DNA of 64,000 bases, from NCBI RefSeq assembly GCF_937910895.1, contig NZ_CALEMI010000160.1, positions 90,209-154,208 on the forward strand, written 5' to 3'. Shown here one piece after another: positions 8,958-18,200 of this stretch. The translations under genes were made by a program, and so were the position numbers. The stretch's first letter is position 1; each line of letters begins with the position of its first letter. The notes beneath the pieces are model-generated. The model saw nothing but the letters and a program-made list of their open reading frames with translations, had not been told where the DNA came from and ran no database searches. This stretch comes from an uncultured Dokdonia sp. (lineage in GTDB: Bacteria > Bacteroidota > Bacteroidia > Flavobacteriales > Flavobacteriaceae).

Positions 8958-8995
8958 GAAATCATCGTTTCAATTATATTTGTACCGATCATTTC
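8958..8995. promoter_or_regulatory. Two probable TetR operators around the tetR promoter
   Basis: Two 14-bp sites, 8958-8971 (GAAATCATCGTTTC, read on the minus strand as GAAACGATGATTTC) and 8982-8995 (GTACCGATCATTTC), match the site before the SDR gene (GGAACGATTGTTCC) under the consensus GnAmCGATnrTTyC. They flank the TATATTTG box, which suggests autorepression. Confidence 0.6.
8975..8982 (+). promoter_or_regulatory. Bacteroidota-type -7 box TATATTTG of tetR
   Basis: Exact match to TAnnTTTG, 22 bases before the ATG at 9004. It shows that the alternative upstream start at 8956 lies before the promoter and cannot be used. Confidence 0.65.
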
Positions 8996-9003
8996 AAATA
9001 AAT

Positions 9004-9585
9004 ATGCCTAGAACTGAAGTTTTTGATAGAAAGCAAGTGCTTGAAAAAGTGAAGCATTTATTTTGGGACAAAGGTTTCAATGGTACTTCTATGCAGGATC
9101 TCGTAGATATTACAGGGCTTAACAGGAGTAGTCTTTATAATTCTTTTGGGAATAAAAAAGCACTTTACGAACTTGTCCTAGCTCAATATCAAGAAGAAGG
9201 CAATCTGTTTTTTGAAGAAGCATTATCTCAAGAAGAAAATGCTTTTAAGGCTATTTCTCGCATTTTTACTACGTTAACAACAGCTATTATGAAGGATGTA
9301 GAAGGAAAAGGATGCTTTAATATGAATTGTACTACAGAATTATCTCGTGCTGATATAGGGATAAGAGCATTTCTGACGTCGAGGCAAGAACATACCATTT
9401 CGGTTTTTAAAACTCTAGTAGAAAAAGGGCAACAACAAGGGGTAATTAATAAGGAGGATACTTCAGAAAATTACGGATATTATTTGTTTAGTGCCTTTCA
9501 AGGATTGCGAATGACAGGGATGCTCACAAGAGACCAACAAAAACTGAAAAAAATAGTACAGAATATCTTAAAAATAGTAGAATAA
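9004..9585 (+). CDS. TetR/AcrR-family transcriptional repressor
   Basis: 193 aa from the ATG at 9004; a longer frame begins at 8956 but that start lies upstream of the probable promoter. Residues about 22-52 form the helix-turn-helix (GTSMQDLVDITGLNRSSLYNSFGNK), followed by an all-helical ligand-binding domain. A conserved GCFNMNC segment near residue 105 resembles TetR proteins of the C-terminal type that sense small organic or electrophilic compounds. Operators are visible around its own promoter and before the adjacent SDR gene, so it probably controls itself and that gene. Confidence 0.88.
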   Translation: MPRTEVFDRKQVLEKVKHLFWDKGFNGTSMQDLVDITGLNRSSLYNSFGNKKALYELVLAQYQEEGNLFFEEALSQEENAFKAISRIFTTLTTAIMKDVEGKGCFNMNCTTELSRADIGIRAFLTSRQEHTISVFKTLVEKGQQQGVINKEDTSENYGYYLFSAFQGLRMTGMLTRDQQKLKKIVQNILKIVE

Positions 9586-9599
9586 ATTTTTTTAATCAA

Positions 9600-9621
9600 T
9601 TCTGGAACGATTGTTCCAGAA
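9600..9621. promoter_or_regulatory. TetR operator before the SDR gene
   Basis: TTCTGGAAC and GTTCCAGAA form perfect 9-bp arms around GATT. The site lies between the TetR gene and the SDR gene, 29 bases before the SDR start, and matches the two sites in the tetR promoter. Confidence 0.65.
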
Positions 9622-9649
9622 TAAACAACAAACACTTAATACAAAAATC

Positions 9650-10402
9650 ATGAAAAAACTAGAAAACAAAGTTGCTGTCATTACGGGAGGTAATTCAGGA
9701 ATAGGATTTGCAACCGTACAACGCTTTTTACTTGAAGGTGCCAAAGTGGTATTTTCTGGAAGAAGACAAGAGGCATTAGATGAGGCTTCTGCACAACTAG
9801 ATGGAGATTTTAAAGCGGTACTTGCAGATCAGGCAAATCCTGCAGATAACAAACATCTTATAGAAGAAGCGGTAAAAACGTATGGAAAAATAGATATCCT
9901 TTTTGCAAATGCAGGGATTGCTCAGTTTGCTCCATCTGATCAGATCACAGAAGACTTTTTTGACAATCAGTTTAATATAAACATCAAAGGTCCTGCGTTT
10001 TTGGTAAAAGAAGCGATTCCTAATCTTAACGATGGAGCGAGTATTATTTTTAATACGTCTATTGTGCATCAAAAAGGATTTGAAGGTGCTGGTGTTTATA
10101 GCGCAACAAAAGGAGCCTTACGCGCTTATGCTCGTGTTTTAACAACCGAACTCGCTCCTAGAGGCATACGCGTAAATAGTATTGCCCCAGGTCCTATAGG
10201 AACCCCTATATATAGTAAAATGGATGGTATGACAGAAGAGCAAGTTGGAGAAATGGGCGCTAGTTTTGCACAAAGTGTACCTTTAAAACGTTTTGGAGAA
10301 GCTAATGAGATTTCGGGTGTTGCTGCTTTTCTCGCTAGTGATGATGCTAATTATATAAATGGTATCGAAATCGAAGTTGATGGAGGAATGAGTCAGATAT
10401 AA
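9650..10402 (+). CDS. Short-chain dehydrogenase/reductase (SDR), classical type
   Basis: 250 aa from the ATG at 9650, which puts KVAVITGGNSGIGFATV (NAD(P) binding, TGxxxGIG) directly at the N-terminus; the frame is open further upstream but that part overlaps the operator. Also visible are the NAG-type motif (FANAGIA), the catalytic Tyr and Lys in YSATKGALRA, the Ser in NTSI before it, and the C-terminal NGIEIEVDGG. It is a soluble NAD(P)H oxidoreductase of unknown substrate. The TetR operator in front suggests induction by a compound that the SDR may detoxify. Confidence 0.9.
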   Translation: MKKLENKVAVITGGNSGIGFATVQRFLLEGAKVVFSGRRQEALDEASAQLDGDFKAVLADQANPADNKHLIEEAVKTYGKIDILFANAGIAQFAPSDQITEDFFDNQFNINIKGPAFLVKEAIPNLNDGASIIFNTSIVHQKGFEGAGVYSATKGALRAYARVLTTELAPRGIRVNSIAPGPIGTPIYSKMDGMTEEQVGEMGASFAQSVPLKRFGEANEISGVAAFLASDDANYINGIEIEVDGGMSQI

Positions 10403-10533
10403 ATTCCTATATCCCTTTTATATAAAGGTTTTTTATAAATGCTATATAGATTTTTGAAGTGTCCGCTTCTGAATTTATATAGCATTTTCAATATGTAGTA
10501 TATACGTTTCTATGTATTTTTACTGAGTAATTA

Positions 10534-10553
10534 TACGCTTTCGCGAAAGCGTA
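10534..10553. repeat. Palindromic repeat copy 3 (full 20 bp)
   Basis: TACGCTTTCGCGAAAGCGTA, perfect and intergenic, 14 bases before the thioesterase start codon. Confidence 0.85.
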
Positions 10554-10567
10554 AAAAATAATAATAC

Positions 10568-11047
10568 ATGTACTTTAAAGAATTTGATATCCGATGGAGT
10601 GATATAGATGCAAACAGGCATTTAGCTAATAGTGCTTATGTGAATTTTATGAGTCATACCCGTATGGGGTTTCTTATAGAAAATGGCCTAAGTCAGAAAG
10701 AAATGGTCATTCATAATATAGGTCCTGTTGTCTTTCACGAGCAGTTATTCTTTTTTAAAGAAGCTTTTCAAGGGAAACCTATTCGTGTGAGTTTTGAATT
10801 GGGCGGCAATAGTCTGGATGGAATGTTTTTTAAGTTTGTACATAATTTTTACGATCATAAAGGACGTAATATCGCAAGAGGAACGATGCAAGGAGGTTGG
10901 ATGGATTTAACTACTCGTAAATTATCTGGTCTTCCTGAATCCCTTTTGCCTATGTTTGAAAACGCGCCAAAAACACCTGACTATACGCTATTAACCAAAG
11001 AAGATATGAGAGCTCATGGACAAGTTCCTGTGCATCTAGAAATATAA
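10568..11047 (+). CDS. Hotdog-fold acyl-CoA thioesterase
   Basis: 159 aa. The start FDIRWSDIDANRHLANSAYVNFM matches the 4HBT-type thioesterase family, where the Asp/Asn region (SDIDANRHL) carries the catalytic residue and the following helix packs in the hotdog fold. Length is normal for the family. Substrate cannot be read from sequence; relatives cleave medium-chain or aromatic acyl-CoA esters. The gene is bounded by a palindromic repeat upstream and a strong terminator downstream. Confidence 0.85.
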   Translation: MYFKEFDIRWSDIDANRHLANSAYVNFMSHTRMGFLIENGLSQKEMVIHNIGPVVFHEQLFFFKEAFQGKPIRVSFELGGNSLDGMFFKFVHNFYDHKGRNIARGTMQGGWMDLTTRKLSGLPESLLPMFENAPKTPDYTLLTKEDMRAHGQVPVHLEI

Positions 11048-11054
11048 ATTTGTA

Positions 11055-11101
11055 AACTCTCAAAATGGAGAAATTAGTATATTTTCTCCATTTTGAGAGT
11101 T
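11055..11101. terminator. Strong bidirectional terminator
   Basis: Two 19-base arms beginning AACTCTCAAAATGG and ending CCATTTTGAGAGTT pair perfectly around a 9-base loop. It lies between convergent genes, so it can stop transcription from both sides. Confidence 0.85.
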
Positions 11102-11118
11102 ATTTAATACTGCACATT

Positions 11119-11487
11119 TTATTCTGTAGGTATGTTGTAAAAGAATTGTTCCTTTACAATTTTTCCATCTTTTACTTCATACACTGCGATTTCTGAAGTT
11201 TGTGATCGTTGTCCACTTGGGCGATGTGTCGTATCCATATCAAAACGTACAGAAAACCAATTATCAGCTACGATAGGTTTACCTACAGCACTACTATGTA
11301 CTTCAAAGGTTTCTTCCCACCAAGCTCCTTTTTGAGCGACAGCTTCCATCCCTTTTACTTCTTCCATTTGTGCTCCTTTTGGTTCGATACTTACAATATC
11401 TGGACTATACAAATTTTGATAACAACTAGTATAATCTCCTTTATTACACCAATTAACTAGCTTTTCTGCGATTTCTTTAGTTTCCAT
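11119..11487 (-). CDS. SnoaL-like (NTF2-fold) protein
   Basis: 122 aa. The pattern of a short first helix (EIAEKLVNWCNKGDY), a middle WWEETFEVHSSAVGKP, and a final beta-sheet ending EQFFYNIPTE fits the NTF2/SnoaL superfamily. Members are small alpha+beta barrels that act as isomerases, hydratases or ligand-binding proteins. No catalytic assignment is possible. It is a single-gene unit sharing a terminator with the convergent thioesterase gene. Confidence 0.7.
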   Translation of the reverse strand: METKEIAEKLVNWCNKGDYTSCYQNLYSPDIVSIEPKGAQMEEVKGMEAVAQKGAWWEETFEVHSSAVGKPIVADNWFSVRFDMDTTHRPSGQRSQTSEIAVYEVKDGKIVKEQFFYNIPTE

Positions 11488-11632
11488 AATAAAACTCTTT
11501 TTACATATAAATTATAGTTGTTCTGTTTAAAAATACTACATATAAACAAGCGATGCAAAGCTCTTATGTTAAACAAAGTTTATTTTTTTTAATACCTTTA
11601 ATTAGATAACTAATCAAAAAACAATAGTACAC

Positions 11633-12070
11633 ATGGAAGATTTTGATATTAATTGGCTGGTATTGCTTGCCGCAGCTGCCTCCTCTTTGGTTGTAGGATT
11701 TTTATGGTATGGCCCTTTATTTGGTAAAGCTTGGATGAAGGAATCTGGAATGACCGAAGAAAAAATTAAAGGTGGAAATATGGCACTTATTTTTGGGTTG
11801 AGTTTTATTTTTGGATGCTTTCTTGCATTCTCTATGTGGGCTCAAGTAATGGTAGGCGGTGGCGGTGGCGAAATTCACGGTCAAGCGCCTTATCTTACAT
11901 TTAAGCACGGAGCTTTTCATGGGATGATTATGGGGCTATTTGTGATACTACCCGTTTTAGGAACTATTGCTTTGTATGAGCGCAAATCAATTAAATATGT
12001 GCTGATTGCTGTAGGATACTGGACCGTTACACTCGCCATCATGGGAGGTATTATTAATGCTTGGACATAA
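11633..12070 (+). CDS. DUF1761 family membrane protein
   Basis: 145 aa, with four hydrophobic segments (about residues 8-28, 50-68, 92-112, 120-140). The WYGPLFGKAWMKESG segment after the first helix and the HGAFHG motif before the third are the recognisable DUF1761 features. The glycine-rich run in the first half lies in a loop. Function unknown. Confidence 0.75.
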   Translation: MEDFDINWLVLLAAAASSLVVGFLWYGPLFGKAWMKESGMTEEKIKGGNMALIFGLSFIFGCFLAFSMWAQVMVGGGGGEIHGQAPYLTFKHGAFHGMIMGLFVILPVLGTIALYERKSIKYVLIAVGYWTVTLAIMGGIINAWT

Positions 12071-12102
12071 AGCATAAAAACAATAAAAAAATTGATGATA
12101 GG

Positions 12103-12156
12103 ATTCTTAGTTACAGAATCAGGATCACTTCGCTATAAGAATCACGAACTAAGAAT
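12103..12156. repeat. Inverted repeat with 10-bp arms between convergent genes
   Basis: ATTCTTAGTT and AACTAAGAAT with a 34-base loop, followed by TTTTC. It is a possible weak terminator between the DUF1761 gene and the convergent GNAT gene. Confidence 0.4.
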
Positions 12157-12257
12157 TTTCTTTTGACTCATCATTATAGCTCTTTTTCTGACCCATATAA
12201 ATTGATGAGTTTGATCAATACTCGATAGAAAACTAAGAGAAATCTTTAAATGAATTT

Positions 12258-13394
12258 CTATTTTTTAAAAGGCGTGTGCTGTTTATATGGTTTCATTTTA
12301 ATTTGTCTTACCAGGGGTTTAAAAAAAAGATTAGCGACCGTCCTCCGATGCCGTACATAACAGGTTAGATTTTCTGGAATTGCTCCTAATGTGCTTTTAA
12401 TCTCTGAAGAGGTTCTTCCAAAATTAATCTCTTCTACCTTCATCTCAATGCCCAAACGGACATAGTCATTCAAAATTCTAGGATAAATAGAGAGCTCTTT
12501 ATTACACATATAGTCTATTCCGATAAAGTGGGCGTCCAATCGATTATTTACCTTAAAAGCTGTTGCAAAACCTACCATACGATTTTCATACCAGTAAGTG
12601 TTTATAAGTACGCTTTCGCGAAAGCGTATTTTCAATAATCTATAGGTTTCTATTTCCAGATCTATGGTCTTAAATAACGCTCGGTCTGTGATATTGCTAT
12701 ACAGTTGTTGCAATTGATTGCGATATGTATCGATGTCTTCTGCCTCAAAAGATTTTACGGTTAATGCACTACTTTTTTTATCTGCTTTATTGACCTTAAC
12801 ACGATACTTTGATTTTAATGTAGCTTTATATTGGTCAAAATCTATCCATGTTGTACGTATTTTAAGACGCATATTAGGCTCAACAACAAGTGATTGAAAT
12901 TGGTGCTTTTCTACTTCAGAGACTACAGAAAGATCTTGATCTACAAAGTCTTTAAAAAAGAAGACAGATGCTTTCTTTTTTGTCTGAACCGTTTGTATCA
13001 TTTGTGCTATGGTACTGTAAATAGGTTCTTGAGCGATTCCTTCTTTTATGATCACACCATAATTTCCGCTTAGGAACACATTTCCACATACGATGGTATG
13101 TACGTTACGAGCACTGATATAACACTGTAAAGAACGTGCTATACGTTCTGAAAATGGAAGGTGCTCCTGTGCATTATCTATAGCGACGCTCATCCCCTGT
13201 AAAATAGCTAGGCTAATCGTTGTGTTATTTTGAGATAGTACTAAATAGTGGTATTCTATCTTAGGGTTTGCAAGTTCAAAAGCATACAGAAAATCTCTAG
13301 TGAAATAAAAGGTATTTTCACAAGATACATCTGAAAATACATCTTCTGACACTTCTTTCACAGAAGAATAATATGTTACTTCTATATTACTCAA
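12258..13394 (-). CDS. GNAT-type acyltransferase of the BioF2-like / peptidoglycan-bridge family
   Basis: 378 aa. The C-terminal two-thirds has the double-GNAT layout seen in FemAB- and BioF2-like proteins: a KVNKADKKSS segment, then VGFATAFKVNNRLDAHFIGID, then NFGRTSSEIKSTLGA. Family members transfer amino-acid or acyl groups; the substrate is unclear here. It overlaps the start of the upstream DMT transporter gene's 3' end by eight bases, so the two are an operon. A palindrome copy lies in frame inside it, read as RFRESV. Confidence 0.7.
   Translation of the reverse strand: MSNIEVTYYSSVKEVSEDVFSDVSCENTFYFTRDFLYAFELANPKIEYHYLVLSQNNTTISLAILQGMSVAIDNAQEHLPFSERIARSLQCYISARNVHTIVCGNVFLSGNYGVIIKEGIAQEPIYSTIAQMIQTVQTKKKASVFFFKDFVDQDLSVVSEVEKHQFQSLVVEPNMRLKIRTTWIDFDQYKATLKSKYRVKVNKADKKSSALTVKSFEAEDIDTYRNQLQQLYSNITDRALFKTIDLEIETYRLLKIRFRESVLINTYWYENRMVGFATAFKVNNRLDAHFIGIDYMCNKELSIYPRILNDYVRLGIEMKVEEINFGRTSSEIKSTLGAIPENLTCYVRHRRTVANLFFKPLVRQIKMKPYKQHTPFKK
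12609..12628. repeat. Palindromic repeat copy 4 (full 20 bp)
   Basis: TACGCTTTCGCGAAAGCGTA inside the GNAT gene. The reading frame differs from the other coding copies and gives Arg-Phe-Arg-Glu-Ser-Val rather than Ala-Phe-Ala-Lys-Ala. Confidence 0.85.
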
Positions 13395-14283
13395 TAGCAG
13401 ATGCTTTACGTTTTGTGGTTAAATACACTCCTAAGAAAATCAATGCTGCGGCAAAAATACGTATGCCTGTAAGTGTGTCTGCTCCCAATAGGATGGCTAC
13501 CGATGTTGCTATGAGGGGTTGTAGATAAATAAAGGCGCCTATGGTAGAGGGTCTAAGGCTACGCAAGGCAAAAATATTAAACAAATATGTAAGATAGGTC
13601 GTGCCTACTACCACAAAAATCATGACTCCAATTACTGATAATGGGAGGGTTGTCCATTCAACTTCAAGAAATTCAGGCAAGGCTACGGGAAGATTGGTAA
13701 AAATAGCTATCAAGAAAAACCATTTCATCAGTGTCACTGAAGAGTACTTGGATGTAAGCGGTTTTACTATGATTAAATACACTGAGTAGGCGGTAGCATT
13801 TACAATAAACAATAAATTTCCCAACAGGATATTAGGAGCATTTTCTTGAGTTTTTGCACCAAAAAGAATTAATACTAAGGCACCTACTAGCCCAATACCA
13901 ATTCCAGAGCCTTTGAGCCAGGTAATTTTTTCTTTTAAAAAAATAGCAGACAAAACGAGTAGGATCACAGGAGATAATGTAATAACCACACTACTATTTA
14001 TAGGTGTAGATAGCTGTAGTCCTTTAAAAAACATGAGCATATTAACGGTCATCCCAAAAAATGCACAAAGAACAAAGCGCATCCAATCTTTACGATCTAC
14101 CTTTTCTTTAGGAAAAAAGAAGCTTGTAATCCAGAACAGGATAGCAGCTCCTAAAACACGCACCATAATAAACCCAAAGGGTTTGATATAGGTAGGCATT
14201 ATATCTTTTGCAAGCGTATGATTCACCCCGTAAATAAAACTAGCGGCGAAAGCGGCTAAAAAGGCTAGGTGACGCTTACTCAT
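13387..14283 (-). CDS. DMT-superfamily transporter (EamA type)
   Basis: 298 aa with about ten hydrophobic segments in two EamA halves. The first half opens with AAFAASFIYGVNHTLAKDIMP and later GLQLSTPINSSVVITLSPV; the second half has YLQPLIATSVAILLGADTL followed by GVYLT. This fits inner-membrane metabolite exporters of the drug/metabolite superfamily. Substrate unknown. It is followed by the GNAT gene (8-base overlap) and preceded by the ArsC-like gene one base away, so the three form one minus-strand operon. Confidence 0.88.
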   Translation of the reverse strand: MSKRHLAFLAAFAASFIYGVNHTLAKDIMPTYIKPFGFIMVRVLGAAILFWITSFFFPKEKVDRKDWMRFVLCAFFGMTVNMLMFFKGLQLSTPINSSVVITLSPVILLVLSAIFLKEKITWLKGSGIGIGLVGALVLILFGAKTQENAPNILLGNLLFIVNATAYSVYLIIVKPLTSKYSSVTLMKWFFLIAIFTNLPVALPEFLEVEWTTLPLSVIGVMIFVVVGTTYLTYLFNIFALRSLRPSTIGAFIYLQPLIATSVAILLGADTLTGIRIFAAALIFLGVYLTTKRKASAIE

Positions 14284-14284
14284 A

Positions 14285-14680
14285 TTATTTAAAAGCAGCT
14301 ACGGCCTGTGCTACTACTTTTTTACTATTTCCGACAAATATTTGGTTATCCACAAGCATTACTGGTCGTTTTAAAAATGTATAGTGTTCTAAAATAAGAT
14401 TTTTATAATCCTTTTCAGAGAGCGTCTGTTGGTTCAAATTACGCTGACGATATAGTTGTGCTCTTTTACTAAAAAGTGCTTCATAGCTTCCTGTGAGGGC
14501 ATACATCGCATCTAATTGATCTTCTGTAATGGCTTCGGTTTTTATATCCTGCAATTGCACATTACTATCTGGGTTAATTTCTTGTATAATACGTTGACAG
14601 GTATTACACGTAGAGAGATGGTATATTTTTTTCAAAATAGAATAGGTGTTATGAGTGTTTACATAGCAAAATTCGGTCAT
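14285..14680 (-). CDS. ArsC/Spx-family thioredoxin-fold protein
   Basis: 131 aa as annotated. KKIYHLSTCNTCQRII carries a CxxC redox motif, and the C-terminal half (FSKRAQLYRQ, LILEHYTFLKRPVMLVDN) is typical of the arsenate-reductase-like family. Homologues usually begin right at KKIYHL, so a TTG at 14635 is a plausible alternative start that would drop 15 residues. Members include glutaredoxin-dependent arsenate reductases and regulators; with no ars genes nearby a specific arsenate role is not supported. Confidence 0.8.
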   Translation of the reverse strand: MTEFCYVNTHNTYSILKKIYHLSTCNTCQRIIQEINPDSNVQLQDIKTEAITEDQLDAMYALTGSYEALFSKRAQLYRQRNLNQQTLSEKDYKNLILEHYTFLKRPVMLVDNQIFVGNSKKVVAQAVAAFK

Positions 14681-14720
14681 TTATTATGAAATAAACTACT
14701 TTTAATAAAAAAATCACGCC

Positions 14721-15179
14721 ATGCTTTACGACTTTGATATTTGCCAAAAAAATCGAAAATTGCTTCATAACCTTATGGAGAGACTCTCTACTGAACAACT
14801 TACTGTAATTCCTAAAGGGTATAATAATAATATCCTGTGGAATATTGGACACACCATAGCTACACAACAATTGCTAGTATATGGGCTGTCTGGAGAAGAC
14901 ATTCGGGTTCCAAAACACATTATTGATCTTTATAAAAAAGGAACCAAACCTGAGAAGCCTGCAACTATAGAAGAAATAGATGAGATAAAATCTTTACTAT
15001 TTTCAACAATAACACAATTAGAGAAAGATTACAGTAATGGTCTTTTTACATCATTTAAAACATATACGTTAAGTACAAGTGGGGGTACACTCCGTAAGGT
15101 AGAAGACGCGATTGCCTTTAATAATTTTCACGAAGGGTTACATCTTGGATATTCGATGGCATTAATCAGAGCTATTTAA
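14721..15179 (+). CDS. DinB-like protein
   Basis: 152 aa. NILWNIGHTIATQQ (His after the first long helix) and NNFHEGLHLGYSM (two His in the last helix) supply the three-histidine metal site of the DinB/YfiT fold. Members are four-helix-bundle metal proteins, often thiol transferases or of unknown function. It is divergent from the ArsC-like gene with a 40-bp gap. Confidence 0.85.
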   Translation: MLYDFDICQKNRKLLHNLMERLSTEQLTVIPKGYNNNILWNIGHTIATQQLLVYGLSGEDIRVPKHIIDLYKKGTKPEKPATIEEIDEIKSLLFSTITQLEKDYSNGLFTSFKTYTLSTSGGTLRKVEDAIAFNNFHEGLHLGYSMALIRAI

Positions 15180-15236
15180 AATACATAGCCTAAAAACGCT
15201 ATATATACTAAAACATATATTCTTTTTAATGTATTA

Positions 15237-15270
15237 AAAAACCCATCACTATTTCCAGTGATGGGTTTTT
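15237..15270. terminator. Bidirectional terminator
   Basis: AAAAACCCATCACT and AGTGATGGGTTTTT form a perfect 14-bp stem with a 6-base loop between the convergent dinB-like and adhesin genes. Confidence 0.9.
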
Positions 15271-15298
15271 CTCTTATTGTATTAAGATATATAATGAA

Positions 15299-18200
15299 TT
15301 ACATCTTAAGTACTCTGTAAACTCCTACTTTTCCGTTTGTAGTTACTTGCATTAGGTATGCTCCTTTTGCCATAGTACTTACATTTAATTGGTAGTTAGA
15401 TAATCCATCTACTTTTTGTTGAAGAACTTTCTGACCTAATAAGTTAAAGATAGTAATGTCTTCGATAGCAGTTCTTGCATCTAAAGTAATTACATCTTGT
15501 GCTGGATTAGGATAGAAGCTAAATCCTTCTAATGTATTATCATCAGTAGATAACGCTTCTTCACATGTAACTGCCATTGTGAAGTTACCGTTATTTCCTC
15601 CAAATCCTTCTACCATAATCGTATAAGAATTTCCTACAGTTGCTGTAAACGTGAGTAATGATTGTAATGTTCCACAACCATCATCATCAGTTGCGATTTC
15701 ATTTATAAGATTACACTCATCATCAAATACTCTTAATAATGAATCATAATCCGTACCACTACATAATGATAATGTTACATTCTGTGCTGTTTCTGGAGTT
15801 ATATATGTATAGAATACATCTCCTGATGGATTAGATCCTGAATCGTTAGCATTTGTTGTTGCTCCTGTTACTGTATCACCACAGATAACTTCAATTGCGT
15901 TTTCACAATCATCATTTGCTGGTGGTAAGAAGTATAAGAAATCTATAGATACATATACACTAAAATCATCTGCTGTACATCCAGCTTGGATATAGAATGT
16001 ATAGAAGTTACCGTCTACAAATGGTCCTGTTGCTGTATCAAATGTATCTACAAGTGTGTTTCCTGTAGCAATAGCTCCAGCATCACCTTGAGGTACTCCT
16101 ACATCTTGAATCTCCCAGTTATAACCAAATGCAGCCATAGGCATAGACCAAGATAGATCTACAGATCCTGGTAAGAAGTTGTTAGCTACAAGATCAAATG
16201 GTGCAAAACATGTAGGACAATCTCCTGTTACAGTTCCTGTCTCAACGTTGTTAGCTACATCTCCAGTAGCAACTTCAGCAAAGTTTGCATCTAATATTCT
16301 ATAAGAAACTTCCCCAGGGAATCCTCCACCGTCTACAAATACAGTCGTAATATCATCTCCTGGAAGTATTTCAAATTGTAAATTTCCTTGAGATCCATCA
16401 CTATCAGGAGCATCATCTAAAGAAACATCATTTAAGGCAAGAACCCCATTTCTAAAGACATCCATAATAGCACCATTCCAACCATCACCGAATGAATCAT
16501 TCATTTCTAGTGTGTAAGAACAATCTCCTGGAGGTGCCATTGTTGTAAATGCTAAAGGTCCAGCAGTATTACTTACATCATCTGCAGCACAATTTGCCGT
16601 TACATAATATTCATATTCTGTTCCTGGATCTAGTGCAGTAAGCATGAATGAATTTGTTGTAATTCCAGTCTCCATAGTACCTGTTCCTAAATCAAATCCT
16701 AATGGTCCCCACTCTACCGTAAATTCTGGTGCAGCAGGATCATTATTATCCGTCCAGCTTAAATCAGCTGACATATCAGTTACGTTATCTACCATTAAAT
16801 CAGATGGCGCGAAACATGAGGGACAATCTGCGGTAAGCGTATTTGGCTCAATGTTCATATCTACATTTCCTGCTCCAACTACATTTCCTTCTGCGTCTAG
16901 TATTCTATAAGAAACTTCTCCAGGGAATCCTCCACCGTCTACAAATACTGTAGTTACATCTGCTGTAGAGTTTACTGGGAACGTAAGGAATCCTTGTGCT
17001 CCATTATTGTCTGGATCATCATCTAAAGAAACATCATCTAAAACAACGATACCATCCACAAGAACATCCATAATCGCTCCATTCCATCCGTCTCCGAAAG
17101 AATCATTCATTTCAAGTGTATACTCACACATTAAGCAAGCACCACCTTCATCCACTCTATCTACAAGAATTGGGTTAGAAAAATCATAACATCCATCTAG
17201 GTCAGCTACGTTTTGCCCTACTTCAAGTCCCGTAATTCCATCTTCATAACGGATACTCCAGATAGCACATACACCAACTCCAGCATCATCTAAATCAAAC
17301 GGAGGTGCCATAGGCAATCCTAAGATTTCTCCAGTGGCATTGTCTGTAATTACCCATCCACTATTGGTTCCTGTTTGATTACCTACAATAGTAACATCTA
17401 TAGGGTCTGGCATCATATCTCCAACACAAATATTAGCTTCTGTATTACCAGAACCTGTAATTTCTATGGCTGCGGCATCTACAGCACAATCACTGTAAGC
17501 TGCAATTTGGAAAGGTCCAAAGCCTCCGCCTCCCCATTCCCAAACGCGAATGTAAAGTGTTGCTCCCCCTTCTTGACCAACTAAATCAACTAGAGAAAAT
17601 AAGCCATTTCCGTCGTCGTCGTCACATTCAACTTCAACTAAAGCTCCTATTTCTCCACTATATATAGACATTCCTGTATCAGTGATTCCGCCAGCGGTAT
17701 CAACTTCAATTGATACTTGCCCTGTACTAGGAACAGCTACCGTAAACCAAACATCGGCTCCACCATAGTTCCCACAAGAAGGGTCATCTATTGCTGTATC
17801 AGTAGCACTTACGTTAGAAGCTGTTAAAGGAAAATCTGTAAATACAGATCCTACTGTTAATGGTAATGCTCCTTCTGGATCGTCATTTGCAGGTGGAGGT
17901 GTATAGTATGCAGACATTTGGAAAGTTCCAAGAGAACCTCCATTCCATTCCCATACTCTAGCATATAATACTTCTCCAGGTGTTCTGCCATCTAAATCTA
18001 CAAGAGAGAATAAGCCTACACCACCGTCATCATTACATGCTACTTCAACAAGTGCCCCAGGAGTCCCTTCATAAACACTAATAGCAGTATCTGTAATAGA
18101 GCCATCATCTTCTTGAGATTCTACAGAAACAGAACCACTATCTGGAACTACAAAGCTATACCATAAATCTGCTTCAGTAAAGTTTCCACAAGAAGGATCA

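Noticed and set aside
8956..9003. Upstream start for the TetR gene
   Set aside because: A TATATTTG promoter box and two operators lie inside this segment, so transcription starts after it.
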